A stretch of 13,004 bases of DNA from Candidatus Woesearchaeota archaeon (GCA_016188105.1 JACPIL010000086.1:1-13004), one strand, 5' to 3'. Positions 1 to 6,257 are shown, counted from the first letter of the stretch. The notes: generated from the sequence alone by a model not told the origin. Program-made: numbers and translations.

Positions 1-106
1 CTCGGTTTATCGCTATTGAGACCAGTTCGATCATTAATGCAAACAAAAAGATGTACTCTTGGCTTAGGAAAATCTATGTCTTCCATTAATCATATTTTAA
101 GAAGCA

Positions 107-117
107 TTTTTATATAT
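107..117 (+). promoter_or_regulatory. TATA-like promoter of the NFACT-R gene
   Basis: A T-run leading into TATATAT is centred about 26 nt before the ATG at 139. That spacing is typical of archaeal leaderless transcripts. It favours the start at 139 over the in-frame ATGs further upstream, which would lie before the promoter. No Shine-Dalgarno sequence is seen before 139. Confidence 0.65.
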
Positions 118-138
118 CTTTCCACTCTTTTTACCCTT

Positions 139-918
139 ATGGAAATAGAGTTCGACCTTACCAAATCTGTAGAAGAAAATGCTTCTAAGTACTTTGAAGA
201 ATCAAAAAAAGCCAAAAAGAAGCTAGAAGGCGCTAAAAAAGCATTAGCCGAAACAAAAAAGAAGCTTGACCTATTACTAAAACAAGAATCGCAATTTCTG
301 GAAGAACAAGCTCAAAAGCTGATCAAAAAAGAAAAGAAGCGTGAATGGTACGAAAAATTCCACTGGTTTATGTCTTCGGAAGGATTTCTGTGCATCGGCG
401 GTAAAGATGCTACTTCAAATGAATTAGTGATCAAAAAACATACCGATAAGAATGATCTCGTATTGCACACCGATATGGCAGGATCACCTTTCTTTGTGAT
501 CAAAAACGGCCAGGAAGCTGGAGAACAAACCATCAAAGAAGCGGCGCAGGCAGTAGCTGCATACTCGAGAGCCTGGAAGTTAGGACACACTTCAGCAGAT
601 GTATTTTACGTTAAACCGGAACAAGTGACCAAGGAGGCGAAGCCAGGAGAATATGTACCTAAAGGAAGTTTCATGGTCTATGGAAAAACACAGTATCTTT
701 ACCCTAAGTTAGAATATGCCATCGGATTAATAGGGGAAGAAATTATTGGCGGGCCCGCTCCGGCCGTGGAAAAACAGACCAAACATTTCGTGTTAGTCAT
801 ACCTGGTAAAGAAAACAAAGGAGAATTATCCAAAAAAATCAAGCATAAATTAAAAGGCGGCGATTTAGATGAAATTGCTAAATTTCTTCCTGCTGGAGGA
901 GCAGAGATTAAGAAGTGA
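139..918 (+). CDS. Stand-alone NFACT-R (RqcH C-terminal half) protein
   Basis: A 259-residue protein that matches the second half of archaeal RqcH/NFACT proteins, which bind stalled large ribosomal subunits with tRNA in ribosome-associated quality control. Residues about 14-68 are a lysine- and glutamate-rich coiled coil beginning with the family-typical SVEENASKYFE. Residues about 70-200 are the NFACT-R (DUF814) domain: WFMSSEGF...IGGKDATSNE (76-95), DLVLHTDMAGSPFFVIK (106-122), AYSRAWK (141-147), ADVFYVKPEQV (153-163) and KGSFMVYGK (175-183). The tail resembles the IPG...LPAGG segment that follows NFACT-R in archaea. The NFACT-N domain and any NFACT-C domain are absent; full-length proteins run to roughly 600-700 residues. 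The frame is open to the left window edge, but the upstream residues do not resemble NFACT-N and a TATA box lies inside that stretch, so I start at 139. The N-terminal half may be encoded elsewhere. Confidence 0.85.
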   Translation: MEIEFDLTKSVEENASKYFEESKKAKKKLEGAKKALAETKKKLDLLLKQESQFLEEQAQKLIKKEKKREWYEKFHWFMSSEGFLCIGGKDATSNELVIKKHTDKNDLVLHTDMAGSPFFVIKNGQEAGEQTIKEAAQAVAAYSRAWKLGHTSADVFYVKPEQVTKEAKPGEYVPKGSFMVYGKTQYLYPKLEYAIGLIGEEIIGGPAPAVEKQTKHFVLVIPGKENKGELSKKIKHKLKGGDLDEIAKFLPAGGAEIKK

Positions 919-953
919 TCTCCTTCATTTTAATATATTCTTTAATATATAAA

Positions 954-964
954 TTAATATAAAT
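954..964 (+). promoter_or_regulatory. TATA-like promoter of the 247-aa unknown gene
   Basis: A TTAATATAAAT box is centred about 27 nt before the ATG at 986, giving a predicted leaderless transcript. The flanking 930-960 region is almost pure A/T. Confidence 0.55.
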
Positions 965-985
965 CAATTTTCTTCCTTAGTTGTC

Positions 986-1729
986 ATGAGCGAACCTTCA
1001 ACATTAAATCTTCCCTCTTTGCCGCTAATACCAAAAGATCATCCATCTTATATCCCTCGCTTGGAAGAAGGATTACAAGCAGCATTTGAAGCATATAATA
1101 ACGCCCGCACTCTAATTCGTAGTGCAGATGAGAGATATGCAAGTTCTGCTTTAGATAAATTACAAAAAATGGAGGGAATAGAAGTAGATCCAAAATTTTT
1201 AGAGAAGGTTATGAAAAATGAAAAGCCTAAATTAGAAATAACCGATCCTGCAATAGAAAGGACTTTGACCCGCTTCCTATACCAGCAAAATCAGGCCTGG
1301 CGTGGGGAAGTAGAACCACTGCAACAAAATGAATTAGAAGCGGCATATACGATTGAGGATTTCTCTAACGCGCTATGGGACTTGCACCAAGCTACAACTT
1401 TAGGAAACTTTGATCCGCAAGAACCTGTCTTCGGGATCTATATAGTAGGAGGGAAGCAAGCTGTCTATGAAGGTAATTTCTCTCTAAGAAAGGTAAAGAA
1501 AGAAGTAGGAATTGCCGGGGCTGTTAAATTGAATGAGCGCCTTGATCCATTTATGTTTTGGGAGCTTCCTCAGGAAAAAATTGAGGAGTGGCATTACCAA
1601 AGAAGAATCGCAGCTAACACCGTCCTGATCAAAGTTCCGACTGCAGTTCTGGGCCTAGAATATTTGGCAGCGAGATCATTTGAAAGTGTAATAGAAATAT
1701 ATAAAGCTAAACTAACTCCCAGCAAATAA
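986..1729 (+). CDS. Hypothetical protein, 247 aa
   Basis: I do not recognise this family. The protein is soluble, with no signal peptide or membrane segment. It has a proline-rich N terminus (residues about 5-25), then a mostly helical charged region, and then a more beta-like stretch around residues 145-185 (VFGIYIVGG, AVYEGNFSLRKVKKEVG). A helical C terminus follows, with LIKVPTAVLGLEYLAARSFESVIEIYKAKL. There are no cysteine clusters or obvious catalytic motifs. The start at 986 is supported by the TATA box 27 nt upstream. It is a single-gene unit between the NFACT-R gene and the tRNA, all on the same strand. Codon use resembles its neighbours. The long open frame and well-placed promoter make it very likely real; function is unknown. 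Confidence 0.75.
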   Translation: MSEPSTLNLPSLPLIPKDHPSYIPRLEEGLQAAFEAYNNARTLIRSADERYASSALDKLQKMEGIEVDPKFLEKVMKNEKPKLEITDPAIERTLTRFLYQQNQAWRGEVEPLQQNELEAAYTIEDFSNALWDLHQATTLGNFDPQEPVFGIYIVGGKQAVYEGNFSLRKVKKEVGIAGAVKLNERLDPFMFWELPQEKIEEWHYQRRIAANTVLIKVPTAVLGLEYLAARSFESVIEIYKAKLTPSK

Positions 1730-1732
1730 CTT

Positions 1733-1740
1733 TTTAAATA
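1733..1740 (+). promoter_or_regulatory. TATA box of the tRNA-Arg gene
   Basis: TTTAAATA is centred about 27 nt before the first base of the mature tRNA (1764). This suggests transcription starts at or next to the tRNA 5' end, leaving little or no 5' leader for RNase P to remove. That last point is inference. Confidence 0.6.
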
Positions 1741-1783
1741 AACTGCCTTTCTAATTTCTTTAAGCCCCCGTCGTCTAGCCTGG

Positions 1784-1802
1784 AATCAAAAAAGATAGGC
1801 AA
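1784..1802 (+). other. 19-nt tRNA intron in the D-loop (19/20), perfect BHB
   Basis: The precursor folds into a symmetric bulge-helix-bulge. The outer helix is CUA (1775-1777) with UAG (1804-1806). A 3-nt bulge AAA (1801-1803) follows on the 3' side. The central 4-bp helix is GCCU (1778-1781) with AGGC (1797-1800). A 3-nt bulge GGA (1782-1784) follows on the 5' side, and the inner helix is AUC (1785-1787) with GAU (1794-1796), closed by an A6 loop. Cutting after the second base of each bulge, as archaeal splicing endonucleases do, removes 1784-1802 and joins G19 to A20. Shifting both cuts by one base gives the same mature RNA, because 1784 and 1803 are both A. Confidence 0.88.
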
Positions 1803-1842
1803 ATAGGACGCGAGCTTGCGGAGCTCGAAGCCGGAGTTCAAA

Positions 1843-1916
1843 GCCAGCAATCTAGGCGAGTTGGGCGGACATACGCTACGCGTAGTCCACCGCGAAAACT
1901 AGATACTGGATGAAAT
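1843..1916 (+). other. 74-nt tRNA intron in the T-loop (59/60), relaxed BHB
   Basis: The T-stem GGAG/CTCC forms the outer helix. A 3-nt bulge AUU (1915-1917) precedes a 4-bp central helix UUCA (1837-1840) with UGAA (1911-1914). On the intron side AAG (1841-1843) bulges, with an extra A1910 opposite, before the inner helix CCAG (1844-1847) with CUGG (1906-1909). This makes the 5' side a 3x1 internal loop, not a strict bulge. Cuts after 1842 and 1916 restore the standard 7-base T-loop TTCAAAT. The intron interior is a long hairpin, with UCUAG (1851-1855) pairing CUAGA (1899-1903) and a palindromic CTACGCGTAG (1876-1885) near the top. No open frame fits, so no homing endonuclease is encoded. Confidence 0.85.
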
Positions 1917-1931
1917 TCTCCGCGGGGGCGC

Positions 1932-1936
1932 TTTTT
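1932..1936 (+). terminator. T5 terminator after tRNA-Arg
   Basis: A run of five T residues begins two bases after the discriminator base. That is the U-rich termination signal expected for an archaeal tRNA transcript. It separates the tRNA from the malate synthase unit, which has its own TATA box at 1969-1977. Confidence 0.55.
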
Positions 1937-1968
1937 ACGACATTTCTTCGCTATTGGTGTTTACGAAA

Positions 1969-1977
1969 TTTTATATA
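1969..1977 (+). promoter_or_regulatory. TATA box of the aceB-aceA operon
   Basis: TTTTATATA is centred at about 1973, predicting a start near 2000. That leaves a short leader of about 12 nt before the ATG at 2012, or about 21 nt before the in-frame ATG at 2021. This unit therefore looks less strictly leaderless than its neighbours. Confidence 0.6.
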
Positions 1978-2011
1978 GCTGCTAAACTTACCTCTCAATT
2001 TTACCAACAGG

Positions 2012-3631
2012 ATGGAAAAAATGGGTTTAGAAGAGAAACTTACTTTTAGAAACGCAAAAGTATTTCCCTACAGTAAAGAAGTTCTTACTTCAGAAGCACT
2101 ACGATTTGTTGCAGAATTAGTAAACTCTTATCAAGGATTCCGTGAATGGCTCCTCGATGCAAGGCAAGAGCGTCAAGAAAGGAACAATGCTGATATCAGA
2201 ACGCTCTGCTTTCCTGAACGCTGGCTGGACGATGATTATTCTGCGAGAGATGATCCTTCCTGGAAAGTTGCTGGGCATCCTGACGACTTAAAGAAGCGTG
2301 TTGTCGAAATTACTGGTCCAGTAGAAAGAAAGATGATCATCAATGCTCTAAATTCTGGCGCTGATTGTTTCATGGCTGATTTTGAAGATTCTTTTTCTCC
2401 AACTTGGCAGAACATCATAAGCGGACAAAAAAATCTTATTGACGCAGTCAAGGGAACTATCGAATACCAAGACCTTAAAACCGGAAAGCAGTACACTTTA
2501 AAAGAAAAAACTGCAACCTTATTGGTCCGCCCTAGAGGATTGCATCTCCCTGAAAATCATGTACTTTTTGACGGAAAACCTGTCCCTGCAGCATTTTTTG
2601 ATTTCGGATTATATTTCTTTCATAACGCCCAAAAGTTAATCGATAAAGGATCTGGACCATACTTTTACCTTCCAAAGATGGAAAGCTGCTTAGAAGCTAA
2701 ACTATGGAAGGCATTGTTTGCACAAGCAGAAGATACACTAAAAATCTCTCACGGCACTATCCGCGCTACTGTCCTTATTGAAACTTTACCTGCAGTATTC
2801 CAAATGGAAGAGATTCTTCACGAGCTGAAAGAGTACGCTTCCGGATTAAACTGCGGCCGTTGGGATTACCTCTTCAGTTATGCTAAAACCTTACAAAATC
2901 ATCGAGATAAAATTCTACCCGACCGCGATCAGGTTGGCATGGACCAGAACTTCCTAGAGTCATATGCAAAACTGTTGATTCAAATCTGCCATAAGCGCGG
3001 TGCGTATGCTATGGGCGGCATGGCCGCACAGATTCCGGTGAAAGATCAAGTCGAAAATGAAAAAGCTTTGAAAAAAGTTCGTGCCGACAAAGAACGTGAA
3101 GTTACACTTGGCCATGACGGAACCTGGGTTGCTCATCCTGGTCTTGTTCCTATCGCCAGAGAGATATTTGAAAAAGGAATGAATGGAAGATCAAATCAAT
3201 TCGAGAAGACATATGAAGGTACAACCATAACCAGAGAAGATTTACTCGAGACGCCTTACGGAAATATCACCGATGAGGGGGTATTCAAAAATATTAAAGT
3301 AGGCATCCAGTATCTTGAAGCGTGGATACGCGGCAGTGGTTGTGTTCCTTTATACAATCTTATGGAAGATGCTGCCACAGCGGAAATTTCACGAACCCAA
3401 ATCTGGCAATGGTTGAGGCACGGTAAGCTCACCCCTCGTTTATATGCGATTGCAGAAGGAGTTGCCATAGAAGAGATTAAAAGAGAGATAGGAGAAGAAA
3501 GGTATAATTTAGGAAAATTTGCTGATGCAGTGGAATTATTTAGAGAAACTGCTACTTCAGAAAAATTAGTAGACTTCTTAACATTACCTGCTTATGAACA
3601 CCTTTGTTTGAAGGAATTGATGGAGGGGTGA
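2012..3631 (+). CDS. aceB: Malate synthase (A-type)
   Basis: A 539-residue malate synthase that condenses glyoxylate with acetyl-CoA to give malate and CoA, the second step of the glyoxylate bypass in the cytoplasm. The length is close to that of bacterial malate synthase A (about 530). Visible motifs are ADFEDSFSPTW (122-132), LLVRPRGLHL with the conserved arginines (170-179), VLIETLPA (254-261), the family signature SGLNCGRWDYLFSY (277-290), GGMAAQIPVKD (335-345), GHDGTWVAHPG (367-377) and YNLMEDAATAEISR (448-461), which carries the catalytic general-base Asp at about 453. The signature is usually preceded by REHSAGLN; here KEYASGLN replaces the histidine with tyrosine. The start at 2012 or 2021 is unresolved: a TATA box lies at 1969-1977 and no strong ribosome site is seen. 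It is followed after 3 nt by aceA in a tight operon. The bacterial-type sequence in an archaeal setting suggests horizontal acquisition (inference). Confidence 0.95.
   Translation: MEKMGLEEKLTFRNAKVFPYSKEVLTSEALRFVAELVNSYQGFREWLLDARQERQERNNADIRTLCFPERWLDDDYSARDDPSWKVAGHPDDLKKRVVEITGPVERKMIINALNSGADCFMADFEDSFSPTWQNIISGQKNLIDAVKGTIEYQDLKTGKQYTLKEKTATLLVRPRGLHLPENHVLFDGKPVPAAFFDFGLYFFHNAQKLIDKGSGPYFYLPKMESCLEAKLWKALFAQAEDTLKISHGTIRATVLIETLPAVFQMEEILHELKEYASGLNCGRWDYLFSYAKTLQNHRDKILPDRDQVGMDQNFLESYAKLLIQICHKRGAYAMGGMAAQIPVKDQVENEKALKKVRADKEREVTLGHDGTWVAHPGLVPIAREIFEKGMNGRSNQFEKTYEGTTITREDLLETPYGNITDEGVFKNIKVGIQYLEAWIRGSGCVPLYNLMEDAATAEISRTQIWQWLRHGKLTPRLYAIAEGVAIEEIKREIGEERYNLGKFADAVELFRETATSEKLVDFLTLPAYEHLCLKELMEG
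3622..3631 (+). promoter_or_regulatory. Shine-Dalgarno of aceA overlapping the aceB stop
   Basis: GGAGGGGTGA overlaps the last codons and TGA stop of aceB. GGAGG ends 8 nt before the aceA ATG at 3635. It can pair well with the archaeal 16S 3' end, and suggests re-initiation or coupled translation of the two glyoxylate enzymes. It is the clearest ribosome site in the window. Confidence 0.75.
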
Positions 3632-3634
3632 AAG

Positions 3635-4927
3635 ATGGGTTTACCGCAAGAAAATAGTGTCGTTGAGCCGGCTCATGACAAAATGAAAGATCGCTGGGAA
3701 GGAATTGAAAAACCATACACTCCGGCTGACGTTAAAAGATTGCGAGGATCATTTCATATTGAACATTCATTGGCGAGGAGGGGTGCAGAGAGACTATGGG
3801 GTTTATTGCAGGAAAGGCCGTATGTCCACGCGCTCGGCGCCTTGACTGGAAATCAAGCTATGCAGATGGTGCGCGGCGGTTTAGAAGCGATCTACCTCAG
3901 TGGCTGGCAGTGCGCAGCTGATAACAATCTTGCTGGAGAAATGTATCCTGACCAAAGTTTATACCCTGCGAATAGTGTTCCTTCCCTTGTAAAAAAACTT
4001 AACAATGCTCTTTTGCGGGCAGATCAAATTGAACACGCAGAAAACCCAGTGATTGGAACTAAGAGATACTGGTTAGCCCCTATAGTTGCTGACGCAGAAG
4101 CAGGATTTGGCGGCCCATTAAATGCATTTGAATTGATGAAATCCATGATTGAAGCTGGCGCAGCCGGCGTTCATTTTGAAGACCAGCTAGCTTCAGAAAA
4201 AAAATGCGGCCATCTTGGTGGGAAAGTGTTGGTGCCGACCAATAGCTTTATCCGAACTTTAGTTGCTGCCAGGCTTGCTGCTGATGTCTGCGAAGTTCCA
4301 ACCATTTTAGTGGCTAGAACCGATGCTGAGAGTGCAAAATTAATCACCTCTGACATTGATGGGCGAGATCGACCTTATCTTACTGGAGAACGTACAGAAG
4401 AAGGATTTTTTTATTTTAAAGAAGGAACAGAATTAGAACGATGCATCGCTCGCGGACTAGCCTATGCACCATTAGCAGATTTGCTTTGGATGGAAACCTC
4501 TACTCCTGACCTAGCCCAAGCGAAAGCTTTTGCTGATGGAATTCACGAAAAATTTCCAGGAAAAATGTTGGCCTATAACTGTTCTCCATCATTTAATTGG
4601 AAGAAACATCTCGACGAAAAGACTATTGCCTCATTCCAGCAGCAGCTGGGGGAGATGGGATACAAATTTCAGTTTGTAACTTTAGCTGGATTTCATTCCT
4701 TAAACCATGGAATGTTTGAATTAGCGCATGGATACAGAGATAGAGGGATGGCAGCATATTCTCAATTGCAGCAACTCGAATTTGCAGCTGAAGAAAACGG
4801 ATATTCTGCAACTCGACACCAGCGGGAAGTTGGAACAGGATATTTTGACAAAGTCAGAGAAGTGATCGATGGGAAGGAAGGAGTTACTGCAGCATTGAAA
4901 GAGTCTACCGAGAAAAAGCAGTTTTGA
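3635..4927 (+). CDS. aceA: Isocitrate lyase
   Basis: A 430-residue isocitrate lyase that cleaves isocitrate to glyoxylate and succinate, the committed step of the glyoxylate bypass. Motifs seen in order: ALTGNQAMQMV (69-79), SGWQCAADNN (89-98), PDQSLYPANSVP (105-116), VADAEAGFGG with Mg-binding acidic residues (151-160), GVHFEDQ (178-184), the catalytic signature KKCGHLGGK with nucleophilic Cys191 (189-197), LVARTDAESA (225-234), NCSPSFNWKK in the substrate pocket (315-324) and the C-terminal lid region FHSLNHGMFELAHGYRDRGM (353-372). Length and motifs match the short prokaryotic form (E. coli about 434 residues). It lacks the insertion of the longer eukaryotic enzymes. It lies 3 nt after aceB and has a strong Shine-Dalgarno. 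The downstream gene converges from the other strand, so the operon probably ends here. Confidence 0.97.
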   Translation: MGLPQENSVVEPAHDKMKDRWEGIEKPYTPADVKRLRGSFHIEHSLARRGAERLWGLLQERPYVHALGALTGNQAMQMVRGGLEAIYLSGWQCAADNNLAGEMYPDQSLYPANSVPSLVKKLNNALLRADQIEHAENPVIGTKRYWLAPIVADAEAGFGGPLNAFELMKSMIEAGAAGVHFEDQLASEKKCGHLGGKVLVPTNSFIRTLVAARLAADVCEVPTILVARTDAESAKLITSDIDGRDRPYLTGERTEEGFFYFKEGTELERCIARGLAYAPLADLLWMETSTPDLAQAKAFADGIHEKFPGKMLAYNCSPSFNWKKHLDEKTIASFQQQLGEMGYKFQFVTLAGFHSLNHGMFELAHGYRDRGMAAYSQLQQLEFAAEENGYSATRHQREVGTGYFDKVREVIDGKEGVTAALKESTEKKQF

Positions 4928-4940
4928 TTTAATCTAAAAG

Positions 4941-5693
4941 TCATTGATTCTGAACTAATTTCACTAACTCTCCAGCACCTTCTCCTGGATATACTTTCTT
5001 ATTCGCTTCTGGGAAAGCATAACCGTTAATAAAAATTCTTCTTGGTTTGTCTGAATTATTCGTTTCACTTCCATGGACAGTATAAGGGCCAAATAATGCT
5101 ACATCGCCTGGCTGCATTAAGGCTGTAACTGCATCAGCAGAATTAAATTTTTCAGAAAAAGTTTGCCTATTTTTGTCGTAAGGCAAAGATAAATGCCCAC
5201 TTCCACAACTAAAAGGAATAAATAAAAGCGGCCCATTTTCCATAGTTGCTTCATCAATCGCAGTAACTATTTGCACGTAACTTCCTTTACCATTAACGTC
5301 CAGCCAATCGCTAGTGCCATAACCTCGATGGGCGCTATCCTGATGCCAGGGGTAAAAACCGCCGCCGGGCAGCTTGAAATGGACCTGATTGATAAGGTGA
5401 TTTGCCTGATCGCTTTCTAAAATTTGTCTAGCTAAAGAACTCAACCGCAAATCCCTTCCATACTTCAACAAAACCGGCTCTGCTGCACCAGCCCAGACCA
5501 CTCTTTCTAAGAGACCATTTTGAACCACAAACTTACTGCCATTCCTCATCTTCTCTGTTTCAATCCCTTGCGACATTTGTTGAAGCCGATCAATTCCTGC
5601 TCTCATCTCTTCAATTTCCCCTACAGAAAAAATGTCCCTAAGAATAATATAGCCTCTATTGTAAAAATCAAAGATCTGTTCTGAAGAAACCAT
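4941..5693 (-). CDS. PhyH-family Fe(II)/2-oxoglutarate dioxygenase
   Basis: A member of the phytanoyl-CoA dioxygenase (PhyH) family of non-haem iron, 2-oxoglutarate-dependent hydroxylases. In the 252-residue frame beginning at 5699 the metal triad is H119-x-D121 in YPWHQDSAHRG and H209 in YTVHGSETNNSDKPRR, with R220 or R221 the likely 2-oxoglutarate carboxylate contact. The N terminus (EQIFDFYNRGYIILRDIFS) and QPGDVALFGPYTVHGS are typical of the family. Two starts are possible: ATG 5699 and ATG 5693. A TATA box at 5713-5721 lies about 24 nt from the second and only 18 from the first, so I favour 5693 (250 residues). The substrate is unknown; relatives act on very varied small molecules. It is convergent with aceA, 13 nt apart. 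A shared pathway with the glyoxylate operon is not shown by the sequence. Confidence 0.85.
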   Translation of the reverse strand: MVSSEQIFDFYNRGYIILRDIFSVGEIEEMRAGIDRLQQMSQGIETEKMRNGSKFVVQNGLLERVVWAGAAEPVLLKYGRDLRLSSLARQILESDQANHLINQVHFKLPGGGFYPWHQDSAHRGYGTSDWLDVNGKGSYVQIVTAIDEATMENGPLLFIPFSCGSGHLSLPYDKNRQTFSEKFNSADAVTALMQPGDVALFGPYTVHGSETNNSDKPRRIFINGYAFPEANKKVYPGEGAGELVKLVQNQ

Positions 5694-5712
5694 ACCCATT
5701 TATGGATTAGAT

Positions 5713-5721
5713 TATATTTAA
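5713..5721 (-). promoter_or_regulatory. TATA box of the PhyH gene (minus strand)
   Basis: On the minus strand this reads TTAAATATA, about 24 nt before the ATG at 5693. It supports the shorter start for a leaderless transcript. Confidence 0.5.
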
Positions 5722-5784
5722 TTTTATCGTATAAATTTACAATAATATACGTTTGCAACCATATACATTCCACCCTCTAAATCT

Positions 5785-5794
5785 TTTTATTTAT
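5785..5794 (+). promoter_or_regulatory. TATA-like box of the CmpB-like gene
   Basis: TTTTATTTAT is centred about 24 nt before the ATG at 5813. It favours that start over the in-frame codon at 5753, which lies upstream of the promoter. Confidence 0.5.
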
Positions 5795-5812
5795 TTCATC
5801 TCCTTTATTACC

Positions 5813-6253
5813 ATGAAAATAATTGTTTATTTCTTGCTCTTTGCTTTTGCTGGTGTAGCCCTGGAGGTAACAAGAAACAGCAGCACATCATTCAGAGATA
5901 GAAATCCCCGCCTTATTGGACATTCCACCTTATGGATGTTCCCAATTTATGGCAGCATTTTATTTATCGTTATGCTGGTCCAATACTTTTATGCAGATTA
6001 TTCCTGGTGGTTCCGCGGTTTTATGTATACTGGATTAATTCTGATCTGGGAATATAGCTCCGGGCGCTTTATTAAAAAATTAGTAGGGATTGCTCCTTGG
6101 AATTATGCCCAAGAGACTGCTGATGGTATTGGCAGCCCTAAACGGTTCCATTTACATGGCTTAGTCTGCGCAGAATACATCCCTTTATGGTTTATTGGAG
6201 GATTAGTGGCAGAAGCATTGTATCTGTTCCTAGAGGCGCATATCGTGTTTTAA
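5813..6253 (+). CDS. CmpB-like membrane protein (putative ABC permease family)
   Basis: A 146-residue integral membrane protein resembling the PF06541 group, named 'putative ABC transporter permease' (CmpB-like). About four membrane segments are visible: residues 3-18, 40-60, 66-82 and 120-142. Family-like features are the WEYSSG motif (79-84) followed by a basic FIKKLVGIAPWNYAQ (86-100) and HLHGLVCAEYIPLWF (113-127). The usual members have WEY..G, WDYS and a G.IC segment at these places. No ABC ATPase gene lies nearby, so a transporter role is doubtful and the family name should be read as a label only. The ATG at 5813 is chosen because of the TATA box and because the 20 preceding residues would lie upstream of the promoter. 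Alternative: an unrelated small membrane protein. Confidence 0.7.
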   Translation: MKIIVYFLLFAFAGVALEVTRNSSTSFRDRNPRLIGHSTLWMFPIYGSILFIVMLVQYFYADYSWWFRGFMYTGLILIWEYSSGRFIKKLVGIAPWNYAQETADGIGSPKRFHLHGLVCAEYIPLWFIGGLVAEALYLFLEAHIVF

Positions 6254-6257
6254 ATAT

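Larger units (their letters stand above)
1764..1930 (+). tRNA. tRNA-Arg(GCG) with two noncanonical introns
   Basis: Removing two segments (1784-1802 and 1843-1916) leaves a 74-nt cloverleaf. The acceptor stem is GCCCCCG (1764-1770) with CGGGGGC (1923-1929), and the discriminator is G1930. The D-stem is GTCT/GGAC. The anticodon stem is CGAGC/GCTCG (1811-1815/1823-1827) with loop TTGCGGA and anticodon GCG at 1818-1820, reading CGC and CGU. The variable loop is AAGC, the T-stem CGGAG/CTCCG and the T-loop TTCAAAT. G15 and C48 can form the Levitt pair, and G18, G19 and A20 are present. The 3' CCA is not encoded, which fits the CCA-adding enzyme in this window. The usual archaeal intron site at 37/38 is uninterrupted, while the D-loop and T-loop are both interrupted at BHB-like sites. 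Exon spans are 1764-1783, 1803-1842 and 1917-1930. A standard scan that expects only anticodon-loop introns could miss this gene. Confidence 0.92.

Noticed and set aside
1..34. A short minus-strand frame starting at an ATG at 34 and running off the left edge (MIELVSIAINR).
   Set aside because: Only 11 codons are visible, with no TATA box at the expected distance; it cannot be told from chance.
18..35. A tRNA T-arm-like string (CCAGTTCGATC) near the left edge.
   Set aside because: No matching 3' T-stem or acceptor strand follows, even allowing for an intron.
16..138. In-frame upstream extension of the NFACT-R gene, open to the left window edge.
   Set aside because: The added residues do not resemble NFACT-N, and a well-placed TATA box lies within the stretch just before the ATG at 139.
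1876..1885. Palindrome CTACGCGTAG as a possible attachment or integration site.
   Set aside because: It sits at the top of the T-loop intron hairpin, no integrase or second copy is seen, and the fold explains it.
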